Shown here piece after piece: positions 10,210-18,082 of a stretch of DNA of 64,000 nt. The stretch's first letter is position 1. The number at the start of each line of letters is the position of its first letter. The DNA is from an uncultured Alphaproteobacteria bacterium (GTDB lineage: Bacteria; Pseudomonadota; Alphaproteobacteria; CAAHEQ01; UBA3637). Both the position numbers and the translations under genes were made by a program. The stretch covers positions 1 to 64,000 of the forward strand of contig CALXXX010000027.1 of the NCBI GenBank assembly GCA_944392795.1, given 5' to 3'. The notes beneath the pieces are model-generated. The model did no database searches, was not told the DNA's origin, and saw only the letters and a list, made by a program, of their open reading frames with translations.

Positions 10210-11055
10210 ATGTCTGTTTCTTTAGTCTATATTACAGATAATGTGTATGTTTTACCAACTGTTGTCAGCATAAGCTCTGCCATCCAGAACAAAAATCCGG
10301 AAACTATTTATGATATTTATGTCATTGGCTATCATTTAAACCAGGGCTTAGAGGAAGCTTTTCCTTTACTTAACACTGAAAATGTGCGTATACATTATTT
10401 AGCTTATAAAGAAGATCCCGTTTTAGAAAAAATTAAACCGGACATTTATGTAACCAGTACAGCTCTTTTAAAATTTAAAATTGCTGATTTACTACCCAAT
10501 GTAGATAAAGCGATTTATATCGATGGTGATACTTTGGTTCAAAAAGATTTAACACAAATGTATGAAATTGCTTTGGAAGATAAAGCTATCGGCGCTGTTA
10601 AAGATTATGCTTGCGTTGAATTATTTCACGATAATCTTAACTTACCAACCTATTTCAACAGCGGCATTCTTCTGATGAATTTAGCTCTTTGGCGAAAAAA
10701 AGACTTTGGAACACAGCTGATGGAGCTGAAAAAAAAGGCTCCTAAATTAAAATACATGGACCAAGATGCCTTTAATATGTTTTTTCAAGATAATTATAAA
10801 AAATTACCTGTTATTTATAATGCAATGATGCCTAATTTTCGAGGATATTCCGTTCCTATGTCGAACTTAAACGCTTTTTATGACTCTCACTTCTCGGATT
10901 ATCAGAACATTTTAGAAAATGCCGTGATTATTCACCTGACCAACTCATACAAGCCTTGGCTTTTCAAGGGTGTTTATTTATCTGACCTTTGGATGAGCTG
11001 CCTTCAAAAAAGTCCTTTCCGAGATATTCAGTTATCACTGGCCGAACCAAAATAA
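10210..11055 (+). CDS. GT8-family glycosyltransferase
   Basis: 281 residues. The N-terminal Rossmann-like start (SLVYITDNVYVLPTVVSI) and the metal-binding DxD in AIYIDGDTLVQ match GT8 retaining glycosyltransferases that use UDP-sugars. FNSGILLMNLALWR and DQDAFNMFF are the conserved acceptor and catalytic region motifs. Such enzymes commonly add Glc or Gal to LPS core, and the lipid A genes elsewhere in the window fit that. It has the ribosome site AAAGGGAAATTAAA, starts 1 bp after mnmG, and its 3' end overlaps the convergent acyltransferase gene by 28 bp. The exact sugar is not predictable. Confidence 0.85.
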   Translation: MSVSLVYITDNVYVLPTVVSISSAIQNKNPETIYDIYVIGYHLNQGLEEAFPLLNTENVRIHYLAYKEDPVLEKIKPDIYVTSTALLKFKIADLLPNVDKAIYIDGDTLVQKDLTQMYEIALEDKAIGAVKDYACVELFHDNLNLPTYFNSGILLMNLALWRKKDFGTQLMELKKKAPKLKYMDQDAFNMFFQDNYKKLPVIYNAMMPNFRGYSVPMSNLNAFYDSHFSDYQNILENAVIIHLTNSYKPWLFKGVYLSDLWMSCLQKSPFRDIQLSLAEPK

Positions 11056-11972
11056 TCATAAAATTGGAAAAAAGCCAATGGATAATTTAAAATCAGCTCC
11101 TCTAAAAAAGAGGTATAAGCTGAAACAATTCCTTTGATCGGTGCCTGACGCGTAAATAATGTATATGTATTTGGTGCTGTTTTGATACACGCGATAAAGA
11201 AAATAGGACTTTCCATCAAACGAGCAAAAGTAAACGCTCCATGAGGCAAAGAGATGTATTTATCCAATAATACCACCTTCTCTTGTCGTCCTGAAACATT
11301 TTTAGAAATTCGATCAGCTGCCATCATAACTAACTCACCCTTTTCTAAAAAACTCTTCATCTCTGCCGCTGTCGACATATCAATCTCATCCGTTGGATGA
11401 ATAAATACATTTGGATCATGACAGTGTTTTCGATAGAACTCAAAGAAAATTTGACTTTGTGTTGTATCTTGAAACGCATGCATAATCCGTGGAGGAAAAG
11501 CGCGAACTTGAGTATAAAGACTTTGCAAGATTTCAATACTACCGACATGAGAACATAAAAAAAAGATTCCTTCTTTTGCTTGTATCCTTTTTAACAATAA
11601 AGAAAAATCACCCTTTTGATCAATTTCAAGTCGTAATTTTTGTTTACACAACGCTGCCGCATCCACTTTATCAAACAAAGCTGTCACATAAGACATAATA
11701 TGAGCATGACTTGTAAAAGAAACAGGTTGAAGTCCTCTTTTTTTACGGGCCGTATTCAAAACATCACGATAAGCGCAAGATGCTTTTCTGGCAGGACCGG
11801 CAAAAATCCAAATACATGTTCCGACGATAAATAAGGCGCCTCGGAATAACCAAAGCGGACAAAATCGATAAATAGTCCACAATATGGCTAATCGTCCACG
11901 ACCGGCACTTTGTTCTTTTTGAACAAACCAAGCTTGCGTTTGTTTGTTTTTTCGTTTACAGTCCTTTGTCAT
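11028..11972 (-). CDS. LPLAT/LpxL-superfamily acyltransferase
   Basis: About 314 residues from the ATG at 11972; an in-frame TTG at 12008 would add 12 residues but lacks a ribosome site. There is a hydrophobic N-terminal anchor (LWLFRGALFIVGTCIWIF). CSHVGSIE carries the H-x4-E acyltransferase motif, and MMAADR is a second family block. It resembles predicted LPLAT-superfamily acyltransferases (COG4261-like) rather than true LpxL, which is present at 26410. It lies head-to-head with a phosphopantetheinyl transferase, a pairing that suggests work on acyl-ACP-derived lipids (inference). The start codons of the two genes overlap in one CATG. Confidence 0.72.
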   Translation of the reverse strand: MTKDCKRKNKQTQAWFVQKEQSAGRGRLAILWTIYRFCPLWLFRGALFIVGTCIWIFAGPARKASCAYRDVLNTARKKRGLQPVSFTSHAHIMSYVTALFDKVDAAALCKQKLRLEIDQKGDFSLLLKRIQAKEGIFFLCSHVGSIEILQSLYTQVRAFPPRIMHAFQDTTQSQIFFEFYRKHCHDPNVFIHPTDEIDMSTAAEMKSFLEKGELVMMAADRISKNVSGRQEKVVLLDKYISLPHGAFTFARLMESPIFFIACIKTAPNTYTLFTRQAPIKGIVSAYTSFLEELILNYPLAFFQFYDYFGSASDN

Positions 11973-12642
11973 GGAAGTTTTTATAGCAGATTTAGACGCT
12001 GTCGGCAAGGAAGAAGAACAAGCTTACGCCGCATTATTAAACTCGGATGAAAGAGTTCGTTCAGAGCATATGTCCGTGCAACGACGCAAAACTTTCTTGA
12101 CCGGACGAGCCTTAGCACGAGACGTGCTGGGACAAATCTTAGGAGAACCGCCACAGCAAGTTGATTTTAAATTGCTGGCCAGTGGCGCACCGGCTTTAAA
12201 AAAAGAAGGACCTTTTTTTAATTTATCACATAGCGGACATTTTGTTTTAATGGCAGTCGATGACCATCCTGTCGGTGTGGATATTGAACATATCAGTAAA
12301 TCCAGAAATATAGACGCTATTGTTCGTGAAAATTTTGATGAAGCAGCAAAAAGAGCTTATTTTGTCTTAGATTTAGCAGAACGACGCCCTTTTTTCTATC
12401 GATTGTGGACAATGAAAGAAGCGGCTTTAAAGCTAAAAGGATGCGGAGGAGATACACTTCCTCTTCTTCAAGGACTGAAAGAAAGTCCCGCCGAACCTAT
12501 CCATTTTTATTCCGGTTCTTTATTCGATTATTTTTTTGCCGTTGCCGGAAAAGAGCCCCTTCGAACAATGCAATTTATCCTAAAAACACCGCTTAAAGGA
12601 AGAGAAAGCTTTTTAACACCGGAAAACACTCTCCTAAGCTAG
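11971..12642 (+). CDS. Sfp-type 4'-phosphopantetheinyl transferase
   Basis: About 223 residues from the ATG at 11971. The three family blocks are present: FFNLSHSGHFVLMAV, VGVDIEHI (Mg-binding Asp and Glu) and the WTMKEAALKLKG signature. It transfers phosphopantetheine from CoA to a carrier-protein serine. No ACP, PKS or NRPS gene is in the window, so the substrate may be the fatty-acid ACP or a lipid-specific carrier. No clear Shine-Dalgarno sequence precedes the ATG. An upstream TTG at 11944 is in frame but less likely. It converges with mazF, overlapping by 4 bp. Confidence 0.88.
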   Translation: MEVFIADLDAVGKEEEQAYAALLNSDERVRSEHMSVQRRKTFLTGRALARDVLGQILGEPPQQVDFKLLASGAPALKKEGPFFNLSHSGHFVLMAVDDHPVGVDIEHISKSRNIDAIVRENFDEAAKRAYFVLDLAERRPFFYRLWTMKEAALKLKGCGGDTLPLLQGLKESPAEPIHFYSGSLFDYFFAVAGKEPLRTMQFILKTPLKGRESFLTPENTLLS

Positions 12643-12938
12643 AGTGTAAACATCTGAGTTAAAATATGGCTAATTTCCTGATGACTATTTTCCGGTAAAA
12701 TACCGATTTTACGCATCAATGCCGTCTTTCTAATTGTGCGAAGTTTATCCAAAGCAATCTGTGCGTCTCGTCCCTTCATTTCAATCATAACCCGATAAGG
12801 TAAAGGACGAATATGACTGATAATCGGCGCAATCATCACATAAGGCAAAGCGTTATTCAATTCATTCGGCGATACAACAACACAAGGCTTTTGGACTCCT
12901 TCATCCTCTGTTTCATAAACCATAAAACGTTTTACCAT
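12639..12938 (-). CDS. MazF/PemK-like toxin (endoribonuclease)
   Basis: 99 residues. VVVSPNELNN, a V-IAPI strand and QIALDKLRTIRK match the PemK/MazF fold, a ribonuclease cleaving mRNA. Two departures from family consensus are visible: the usual RPxVV reads KPCVV, and the loop before it is about seven residues shorter than in typical homologues; the API-T-S threonine is also not kept. Activity is therefore uncertain. The start overlaps the antitoxin gene by 7 bp, the normal arrangement for coupled TA genes. It is the last gene of a three-gene minus-strand operon. Confidence 0.82.
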   Translation of the reverse strand: MVKRFMVYETEDEGVQKPCVVVSPNELNNALPYVMIAPIISHIRPLPYRVMIEMKGRDAQIALDKLRTIRKTALMRKIGILPENSHQEISHILTQMFTL

Positions 12939-13150
12939 TCCCAGTCACCCTCCTCTTGCCATGGTGCTGTTTCGTTCTCCAAAACGGATAACTCTTCCCA
13001 ACCGCGTCGTGTTGTATCCGCTGCCGTTAAAACTAAAGAACGACCCTTCACCTCAACATTCAACATCTCTTCAAACCGGCATTGTTTAATTAAAGAGGAG
13101 GGAATACGTATTCCTTGTGAATTCCCTATTTTAATTAAAGGCAACTTCAT
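12932..13150 (-). CDS. MazE/AbrB-type antitoxin
   Basis: 72 residues. The N-terminal swapped-hairpin DNA-binding motif KIGNSQGIRIPSSLI is diagnostic. The C-terminus is acidic and Trp rich (WEEL, EEGDWEW), as expected for the toxin-neutralising tail. Its ATG overlaps the stop of the upstream 520-residue protein gene (ATGA) and its stop overlaps mazF, so the three genes are probably translated in a coupled way. The pair is expected to autorepress its own operon, but I see no dedicated promoter between the genes. Confidence 0.87.
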   Translation of the reverse strand: MKLPLIKIGNSQGIRIPSSLIKQCRFEEMLNVEVKGRSLVLTAADTTRRGWEELSVLENETAPWQEEGDWEW

Positions 13151-14709
13151 GCGGCGCCTCCTTTCTTCCCCAAAGCTTGTTTTAAAATCATATAAAGTCG
13201 ACCGGCATCAGAACCAATTAAAACCGGCAAAAGAACATCTTTTTTCTCATTATTCTTTGCTTTCTGCGCCAAAGCATCAAACTCTGATAAATAGCGCGTG
13301 ACCGCTACACGAACCGCATTGTTCTCTTGATAAAGCGCTTTAAATTTATCCAACTTTTCTTTCGGAAGAGCCGTTATCAGGTACCGCATAAACGCACCAT
13401 TATCTCCAGCATAGTACTTTTTCCACTGCTCTTCTTCCGCCTTAGGCGTAAATACATGCACAATGTCAATCGAAAACAAAGAAAGATGCTCTAAAATTAA
13501 TCGCGCGTCTTTCATAAACTGATCTGTTTGTGTAGAAGCAAAATCTGCTTTCAGTTCTTTCAAATAGGCCTCCGTCGAACGACTGACCTCCAAAAGATTT
13601 TCTGCTTGCTTTTCTAAGCCTAATGTCCCCAACTCATGTAATTTAGAATCCACAGAGGTTAATGCTTCTCCTAATAAATCAGCCTGTGTTGCAAATTGCG
13701 CTCCGACATCGCCTAAATGATGGATTGCTTTATCTGAAAGTTCAAAAACTGCGTGTGTTTGTTCAGCCGCATGTTCTGCTGCACCCGTCAACTTATGAAG
13801 CGTCTTTTCAACTTCTTGATCCAATAAAGCACCTTGGGTTTTCAAAATCGTTAAAATCTTCTCTGCATTTGCAAATAAGCGCTCATTATAAGTTTGTGTT
13901 TGGACTTCGTATTGACTTAAAATACCCTCCAGTCTATCCATATGGGTTTGAAAATGAACCGCCGTCCCATCTGCTGAGACAACGATTTGCTGCGTTTTTT
14001 CCGCCGCCTCTTTTAACGCATCCGTCACACGGTCAATTGATTTCATATTTTCCGTTAAAAGACCCGCAACACCCGTCATTGTTCGCGCGACCTTTTCAGA
14101 TGTCGCTTGTAAAACCATCGCTCGTTCAGATAAGTCTTCTGTAATCCCACGAGTACTCTCGTTCGCTTTCTGAGTTGACTTTGCAAGAACTTGAACATGA
14201 TGGGCCATTTCTTTAATAGAAGTCAATGTCTGTGTGTCAACATGATCGATAACTGTCGCCAAATCTTTAATCCATAATTTCAAATCATCCCGAACGCTGT
14301 TCGTTTGATCCACCACCTCTGCAAAAACTTTTTTAAACTCTCTTATCTGTGCACGCAACGCGTCTGTCAGAGACTTTGTATAAATCGCTCCTTCTTCCGT
14401 CGGATACATCAGTTGATTCATATAGCGACGAAGGGTCTGTGTCTCTTGTCGAAGTTGATTGCGACGCTCTATCCACGCCACGACAAACCAAATTAAAGCA
14501 AAAGGAACTAACTGGCTGAGAACCATACCCATAAACTCAGCCGGAACCAATCGATACCGATTTGACCACCAAGCCGTTTCAATAAAATAATCTACAGCCA
14601 CCAACAACCATAAAAGACTCAGTCCAATGCCGATCCAATAAATCGGTTTGCGATACCACGCAAAACGCTTTTTAAAACTACTGTCATCAAAAGTATCTTG
14701 TTGTCGCAT
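13147..14709 (-). CDS. membrane-anchored coiled-coil protein, unknown
   Basis: 520 residues. Two transmembrane helices lie near the N-terminus (about 24-46 and 58-82), followed by about 300 residues of almost continuous amphipathic helix (Ala, Glu, Thr, Gln rich, with repeated TQxxxE and VDxVTDAL patterns) resembling methyl-accepting or apolipoprotein-type coiled coils. A more globular C-terminal domain begins near LILEHLSLFSIDIVHVFTP. No MCP hairpin tip, MotA or histidine kinase signature is seen. A GAGGAGG site precedes the ATG. It is first in an operon with the mazEF-like pair through an ATGA overlap. Function unknown; organisation of the envelope or a guard role for the TA pair are possibilities only. 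Confidence 0.75.
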   Translation of the reverse strand: MRQQDTFDDSSFKKRFAWYRKPIYWIGIGLSLLWLLVAVDYFIETAWWSNRYRLVPAEFMGMVLSQLVPFALIWFVVAWIERRNQLRQETQTLRRYMNQLMYPTEEGAIYTKSLTDALRAQIREFKKVFAEVVDQTNSVRDDLKLWIKDLATVIDHVDTQTLTSIKEMAHHVQVLAKSTQKANESTRGITEDLSERAMVLQATSEKVARTMTGVAGLLTENMKSIDRVTDALKEAAEKTQQIVVSADGTAVHFQTHMDRLEGILSQYEVQTQTYNERLFANAEKILTILKTQGALLDQEVEKTLHKLTGAAEHAAEQTHAVFELSDKAIHHLGDVGAQFATQADLLGEALTSVDSKLHELGTLGLEKQAENLLEVSRSTEAYLKELKADFASTQTDQFMKDARLILEHLSLFSIDIVHVFTPKAEEEQWKKYYAGDNGAFMRYLITALPKEKLDKFKALYQENNAVRVAVTRYLSEFDALAQKAKNNEKKDVLLPVLIGSDAGRLYMILKQALGKKGGAA

Positions 14710-14770
14710 AGATAAATCCTCCTCTACATATATTCGAGTTTAACTTTGTTTTTTCTTTTTGACAAGAAGA

Positions 14771-14785
14771 AATTACATTGTAATT
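14771..14785. promoter_or_regulatory. palindromic site AATTACATTGTAATT
   Basis: A near-perfect inverted repeat (AATTAC-N3-GTAATT) lies 62 bp upstream of the 520-residue protein gene and 207 bp upstream of the XRE gene. The same 15 bases occur in reverse orientation at 63766-63780, again upstream of a gene. Likely an operator for a shared regulator (inference). Confidence 0.45.
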
Positions 14786-14891
14786 ACATTTTTATAAAAT
14801 ACCCTCTTAAATAAGCTTCTCGCAAATAAAAAACTAAAAAAGCTTTTTATCCACATTTTAAATATATTTTTCTTCTTCTTTTTCATCCTAA

Positions 14892-14956
14892 ACTATGAGT
14901 CAAATAAGCACTTTATGGTTGACTTATCTTTTTTGCATACATATACTACTATGAGT
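14892..14956 (+). repeat. direct repeat ACTATGAGT flanking the XRE promoter
   Basis: ACTATGAGT occurs at 14892-14900 and at 14948-14956. The first copy lies upstream of the -35 box and the second directly after the -10 box, a layout typical of autoregulation by the downstream XRE regulator. Binding is inferred. Confidence 0.45.
14919..14947 (+). promoter_or_regulatory. sigma70-type promoter of the XRE regulator
   Basis: TTGACT (14919-14924), a 17-bp spacer and TATACT (14942-14947) form an almost ideal housekeeping promoter 45 bp before the gene start, in an otherwise AT-rich 282-bp gap. The start region overlaps one ACTATGAGT copy. Confidence 0.75.
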
Positions 14957-14991
14957 TGTAATCATACAAACTTAAGACAGAGGAGAGAAAA

Positions 14992-15489
14992 ATGAAAAAG
15001 AAATCTTTACGCGGTCGTGTCGATGGAGCACCCAATCCGATTGATATTCACGTTGGTAACCGCGTTCGAATGTGTCGGACTTTAATGGGAATGAGCCAAG
15101 AACGTTTAGGGCAAGCTCTGGGCTTAACCTTTCAGCAAGTCCAAAAATATGAGCGAGGAATGAATCGTATTGGAGCCAGTCGCTTATGGGATATCAGTCA
15201 AGTTTTAAATACTCCTATTTCTTTTTTTTATGAAGGCATTTCAGAAGATGCAGAAAATTTATCTCCTCGTCACATTAATGAAAATTCATCTTCGACAAAA
15301 TCCGTTCAAGATGTTATGCTTACGTTAGATACCAACCCCTTAAACCGAAAAGAAACATTAGAATTGGTTCGGGCTTATTACCGTATTCCGGATCGAAATG
15401 CCGCCCATCGAATTTTTGACTTAATCAAATCTCTAGCCCCTCCTGAAGACGACGAACAAGAAGATATGGAAAAATCGAACGAAGAATAA
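14992..15489 (+). CDS. XRE-family helix-turn-helix regulator
   Basis: 165 residues. The HTH spans about residues 20-75: GNRVRMCRTLMGMSQERLGQALGLTFQQVQKYERG followed by ISQVLNTPISFFYEG. This type, with the GLTFQQVQKYERG recognition helix, is common and usually multicopy in alphaproteobacteria. The C-terminal half is acidic with no enzymatic domain. GAGGAGAGAAAA precedes the ATG. It sits beside the phage cassette but is transcribed away from the mazEF operon on the opposite strand. It could control itself, the upstream operon or the cassette. Confidence 0.88.
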   Translation: MKKKSLRGRVDGAPNPIDIHVGNRVRMCRTLMGMSQERLGQALGLTFQQVQKYERGMNRIGASRLWDISQVLNTPISFFYEGISEDAENLSPRHINENSSSTKSVQDVMLTLDTNPLNRKETLELVRAYYRIPDRNAAHRIFDLIKSLAPPEDDEQEDMEKSNEE

Positions 15490-15565
15490 TCTTTGGTATA
15501 TAATCCTTTTACTATCTGGTTTTTCTTGGATAAACAGAGTATTCTATACAAAGAGGAATGGAAAA

Positions 15566-15781
15566 ATGAAATATACAGATCTTTCAGAAACATTACAAGA
15601 ATCATTAGATGCTTTAGAAGCTCTGTCTGAAGAAGGGCTGATGGTTGTTCCAACGGTTCCAACACCGGAAATGATCTCAGCAGCCATGCGTGTTTCTGAT
15701 TTAACTGAAGAAGAAGTTCGCAAAATTTATTATGCAATGATTACTTTTTCTGATGAAGATTTGGTTCTATCCAGAAACTAG
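15566..15781 (+). CDS. small acidic protein, unknown
   Basis: 71 residues, strongly acidic (SEEGLMVVPTVPTP, LTEEEVRKIYYAM), predicted largely helical. A good ribosome site (AAGAGGAATGGAAAA) precedes the ATG and a strong terminator follows. It lies 76 bp after the XRE gene and is probably cotranscribed with it. Regulator-adjacent small acidic proteins often act as partner or anti-regulator, but nothing in the sequence proves it. Confidence 0.6.
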   Translation: MKYTDLSETLQESLDALEALSEEGLMVVPTVPTPEMISAAMRVSDLTEEEVRKIYYAMITFSDEDLVLSRN

Positions 15782-15803
15782 AGCTCCCTTTCTCTCCTTT
15801 TTG

Positions 15804-15835
15804 ACCGGCTTGATTTCTTATCGAGCCGGTTTTTT
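15804..15835 (+). terminator. terminator after XRE operon
   Basis: ACCGGCTTGA pairs with TCGAGCCGGT (one G-T) around a 7-base loop, followed by six T residues. It separates the regulator operon from the converging phage cassette. Confidence 0.85.
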
Positions 15836-15903
15836 AGAAAAAAAGCTAAAGATAATTAAAAAACCTTTTAAAATAATCATTAAAAATTTCATTTTTTTAC
15901 TCC

Positions 15904-16191
15904 TTAAAGCCATTTATTAAAAAAAAGCTCCGCTGCTGCCAGACAAAAAGCACTGAATGTTGTCGCAGCCACGACAGACAACACAGCCTTAATCGGAGCA
16001 ATTTCTGCTCGTGTAATAAACTTTTTTTCCATATCTTTCATCACATCCGAAGAGAAAGCCGCCAGTTGAGTTGTCAAACGGGACAACTGTCGATTTGTAT
16101 CATCCATTCCTTTTTTCAGCTCGTCTATTTGAGCAGCCAATCCATCCACACGAGCCATTAATTTTCCTATTTCTACTTGAAATGTAGGCAT
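15904..16191 (-). CDS. coiled-coil membrane protein, holin/XhlA-like position
   Basis: 95 residues from the ATG at 16191, which has the site GGGAGGTG just upstream; a longer reading from 16257 is unlikely. Residues 10-65 form a heptad-like coiled coil (VDGLAAQIDELKKGM, LSRLTTQLAAF) and the C-terminus is one transmembrane helix (VLSVVAATTFSAFCLAAAELFF). The start overlaps the hydrolase stop (TGATG). The architecture and position suggest a holin or XhlA-like partner in lysis; the family assignment is not certain. Confidence 0.65.
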   Translation of the reverse strand: MPTFQVEIGKLMARVDGLAAQIDELKKGMDDTNRQLSRLTTQLAAFSSDVMKDMEKKFITRAEIAPIKAVLSVVAATTFSAFCLAAAELFFNKWL

Positions 16192-16619
16192 CAAAACACC
16201 TCCCGATAGAATAAAAGGCGGCCAAACTCTGCCACCGGAACAAGACGTCTTGCCCAAGCCGGTGAAACATCTTTACGATGATAATGTGTCGCTCCATTCA
16301 CAGTATCTGGGACAAACCCTTTTAAAGCGCGTCCGGCCGTCCTTCGACACAATCGATAAAAAGGATCTGATACATTGATATGGACAGCGCGTTCAAAAGA
16401 AGAGCTTTCCGGTGTCCAACACATAAATTGAAAAGGTTTCAAACAAACTTCCGCTGGTGTTTTCCCCCATACCGTTCCAGGATATTCTTTTGCCGCATGA
16501 ACTCGATTCAAAATCACGGAAACAATACCTTCTATGCCAAGTAATCCCTCCCCTTCGGCCTCAGCATATAATGTGCGTGCTACAATATCAGCTTCACTAA
16601 AGCGATCATCTGTTTGCAT
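16191..16619 (-). CDS. SleB-type cell wall hydrolase
   Basis: 142 residues from the ATG at 16619, preceded by TTAGGAGGATGT; a GTG at 16634 is in frame but overlaps the ribosome site. ARTLYAEAEGEGLLGIEGI followed by VILNRV is the Hydrolase_2 (SleB/CwlJ) signature, with the Glu of YAEA as the presumed catalytic residue; WTPESS and the NGATHYHR block also fit. It is probably the cassette's endolysin. It has no signal peptide, so it needs a holin, consistent with the next gene. Confidence 0.88.
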   Translation of the reverse strand: MQTDDRFSEADIVARTLYAEAEGEGLLGIEGIVSVILNRVHAAKEYPGTVWGKTPAEVCLKPFQFMCWTPESSSFERAVHINVSDPFYRLCRRTAGRALKGFVPDTVNGATHYHRKDVSPAWARRLVPVAEFGRLLFYREVF

Positions 16620-16627
16620 ACATCCTC

Positions 16628-18082
16628 CTAACACGTTATTTCTTCTAAGTTTAAAATCGGAAAGTCATGTCCAAATCGCCAATCTGGTTTCAAAGAAAAA
16701 CCTTTGGAAACTCGTGGCAAACGAACAGGCTCCGTTAATAAACATCCTGCAACGGCATCCAACCCATCATCATGTTTGTTCGAGCCGGGACACCATTCCC
16801 GCATTTCCGTTAAAAATGGAGTTGATTGAACCCTTTTATGCACATAAAGACCACCTGCGGCTAATAAAGCATCAAAAGCTTCCAAAATACGTTCTGTTTT
16901 CGGTTGTGTGCTGTGTTTTCCTAAAATAGAGGCGGATAAGTGCTTCAAATTAAATTCTCGCTTTAATAACTCCGGTAAAAATTTACCGATACCATTTGTC
17001 TCAAGTGACAAAGAAGGCAGATGATATCTTTGAACAAAAGCTGCTGCTGCCTGACACTGAAACGCAGCCGATTCCTCTCCCGAAGGAACTTTTAAATACT
17101 CAACTGCATGTAGATAATACCTTCCTTCCTCATCCGTAAAAACACAAGCCAAAACACTGGAATCTCCTTTTTCCGGCTTTCCAAAAGAAGGATCCCACCA
17201 TGCACTGGCTGAAACCATTTTCTTATTTCCGATTTTTAACTCAGCTGATAAATTCGTCTCATGATAAACGATTTCATCCTCATAAAATAGCAACTTATCC
17301 GGGTTCAGTCGACTTTCCTCTTGAGGAACGGGAGCCAACATCATCTGGCTGGAAAATTTCCGAGGTCCGCTCCGACGACGGATCTCTTCGATTTTAGAAA
17401 GGCTGAATCGTTCAGGCCATACACTTTTTCCTTCTGTCGTTAAAAGAGGCAAAAATAAACGTTCAAAGCCTTGCAAATATCCACCGGGACCCGTATTATA
17501 AATTGTCTCATATGCATGAGGTGTCCCGACAAACAGTTGCAATCCACCCGGCACTAAAACAAAAGCCAATTCACTTAAACGTTGTCTTAAATCAACTCTC
17601 TTTTGCGGCGTATCACAGGTGTTCGGAACTTCAACATCATCACATACGATTATATCGGCTCGAGAACCTGTGATATTCGCTCCTAATCCTCTGGCCAAAA
17701 CAGATGGATCTCGAAGTTCTGCATCCCGACGAACCGTAAATCTGTCCGAAGCCCACTGGTCCTTTTCTTTCGGCTTCATTCCTTGTGTTAAAGGATGACG
17801 TTCGATAATACGTTTAATGTTTCGGACCATTTTTTTGGCTAAATCCCAATCCGCAGATAAAATCAAAATACGCGTTTCCGGACGGCATAATAAAACCCAA
17901 GCACAAAATAACCCAACAATCGTTGATTTCCCAGAATCTCGAAAAGCCATCATTAAAGCTTGATGTTTTTCATCATTCAAAACCTGCGTTAAAAAACGAC
18001 ACATTTGTCGATGATGCCGCGGCGTCTTTTGATGTTGTGTTTCATTCCAAACCCAAACGAACTCAGTCAAAGTCACTTTCAT
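16628..18082 (-). CDS. phage terminase large subunit
   Basis: About 484 residues from the ATG at 18082 (MKVTLTEF), which is well spaced from GAGG; a start at 18094 is possible. The N-terminal ATPase has Walker A FRDSGKST and Walker B DIIVCDDVE, followed by a VGTPH coupling motif. The C-terminal nuclease shows acidic residues in WWDPSFG and the HDDGLDA block. It packages DNA into the prohead through the portal. All key residues are present, so it is not an obvious pseudogene. It overlaps the preceding small gene by 20 bp. Confidence 0.93.
   Translation of the reverse strand: MKVTLTEFVWVWNETQHQKTPRHHRQMCRFLTQVLNDEKHQALMMAFRDSGKSTIVGLFCAWVLLCRPETRILILSADWDLAKKMVRNIKRIIERHPLTQGMKPKEKDQWASDRFTVRRDAELRDPSVLARGLGANITGSRADIIVCDDVEVPNTCDTPQKRVDLRQRLSELAFVLVPGGLQLFVGTPHAYETIYNTGPGGYLQGFERLFLPLLTTEGKSVWPERFSLSKIEEIRRRSGPRKFSSQMMLAPVPQEESRLNPDKLLFYEDEIVYHETNLSAELKIGNKKMVSASAWWDPSFGKPEKGDSSVLACVFTDEEGRYYLHAVEYLKVPSGEESAAFQCQAAAAFVQRYHLPSLSLETNGIGKFLPELLKREFNLKHLSASILGKHSTQPKTERILEAFDALLAAGGLYVHKRVQSTPFLTEMREWCPGSNKHDDGLDAVAGCLLTEPVRLPRVSKGFSLKPDWRFGHDFPILNLEEITC

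Noticed and set aside
13147-14709. Assignment of the coiled-coil protein as a chemoreceptor or ZorA-like defence protein
   Set aside because: The chemoreceptor hairpin-tip sequence and HAMP domain are absent, and there is no MotA-type channel domain; only the long helices are similar.
14910-14956. CRISPR-like repeat array
   Set aside because: Only two 9-bp direct repeats exist, around a promoter; no array of repeats and spacers is visible anywhere in the window.
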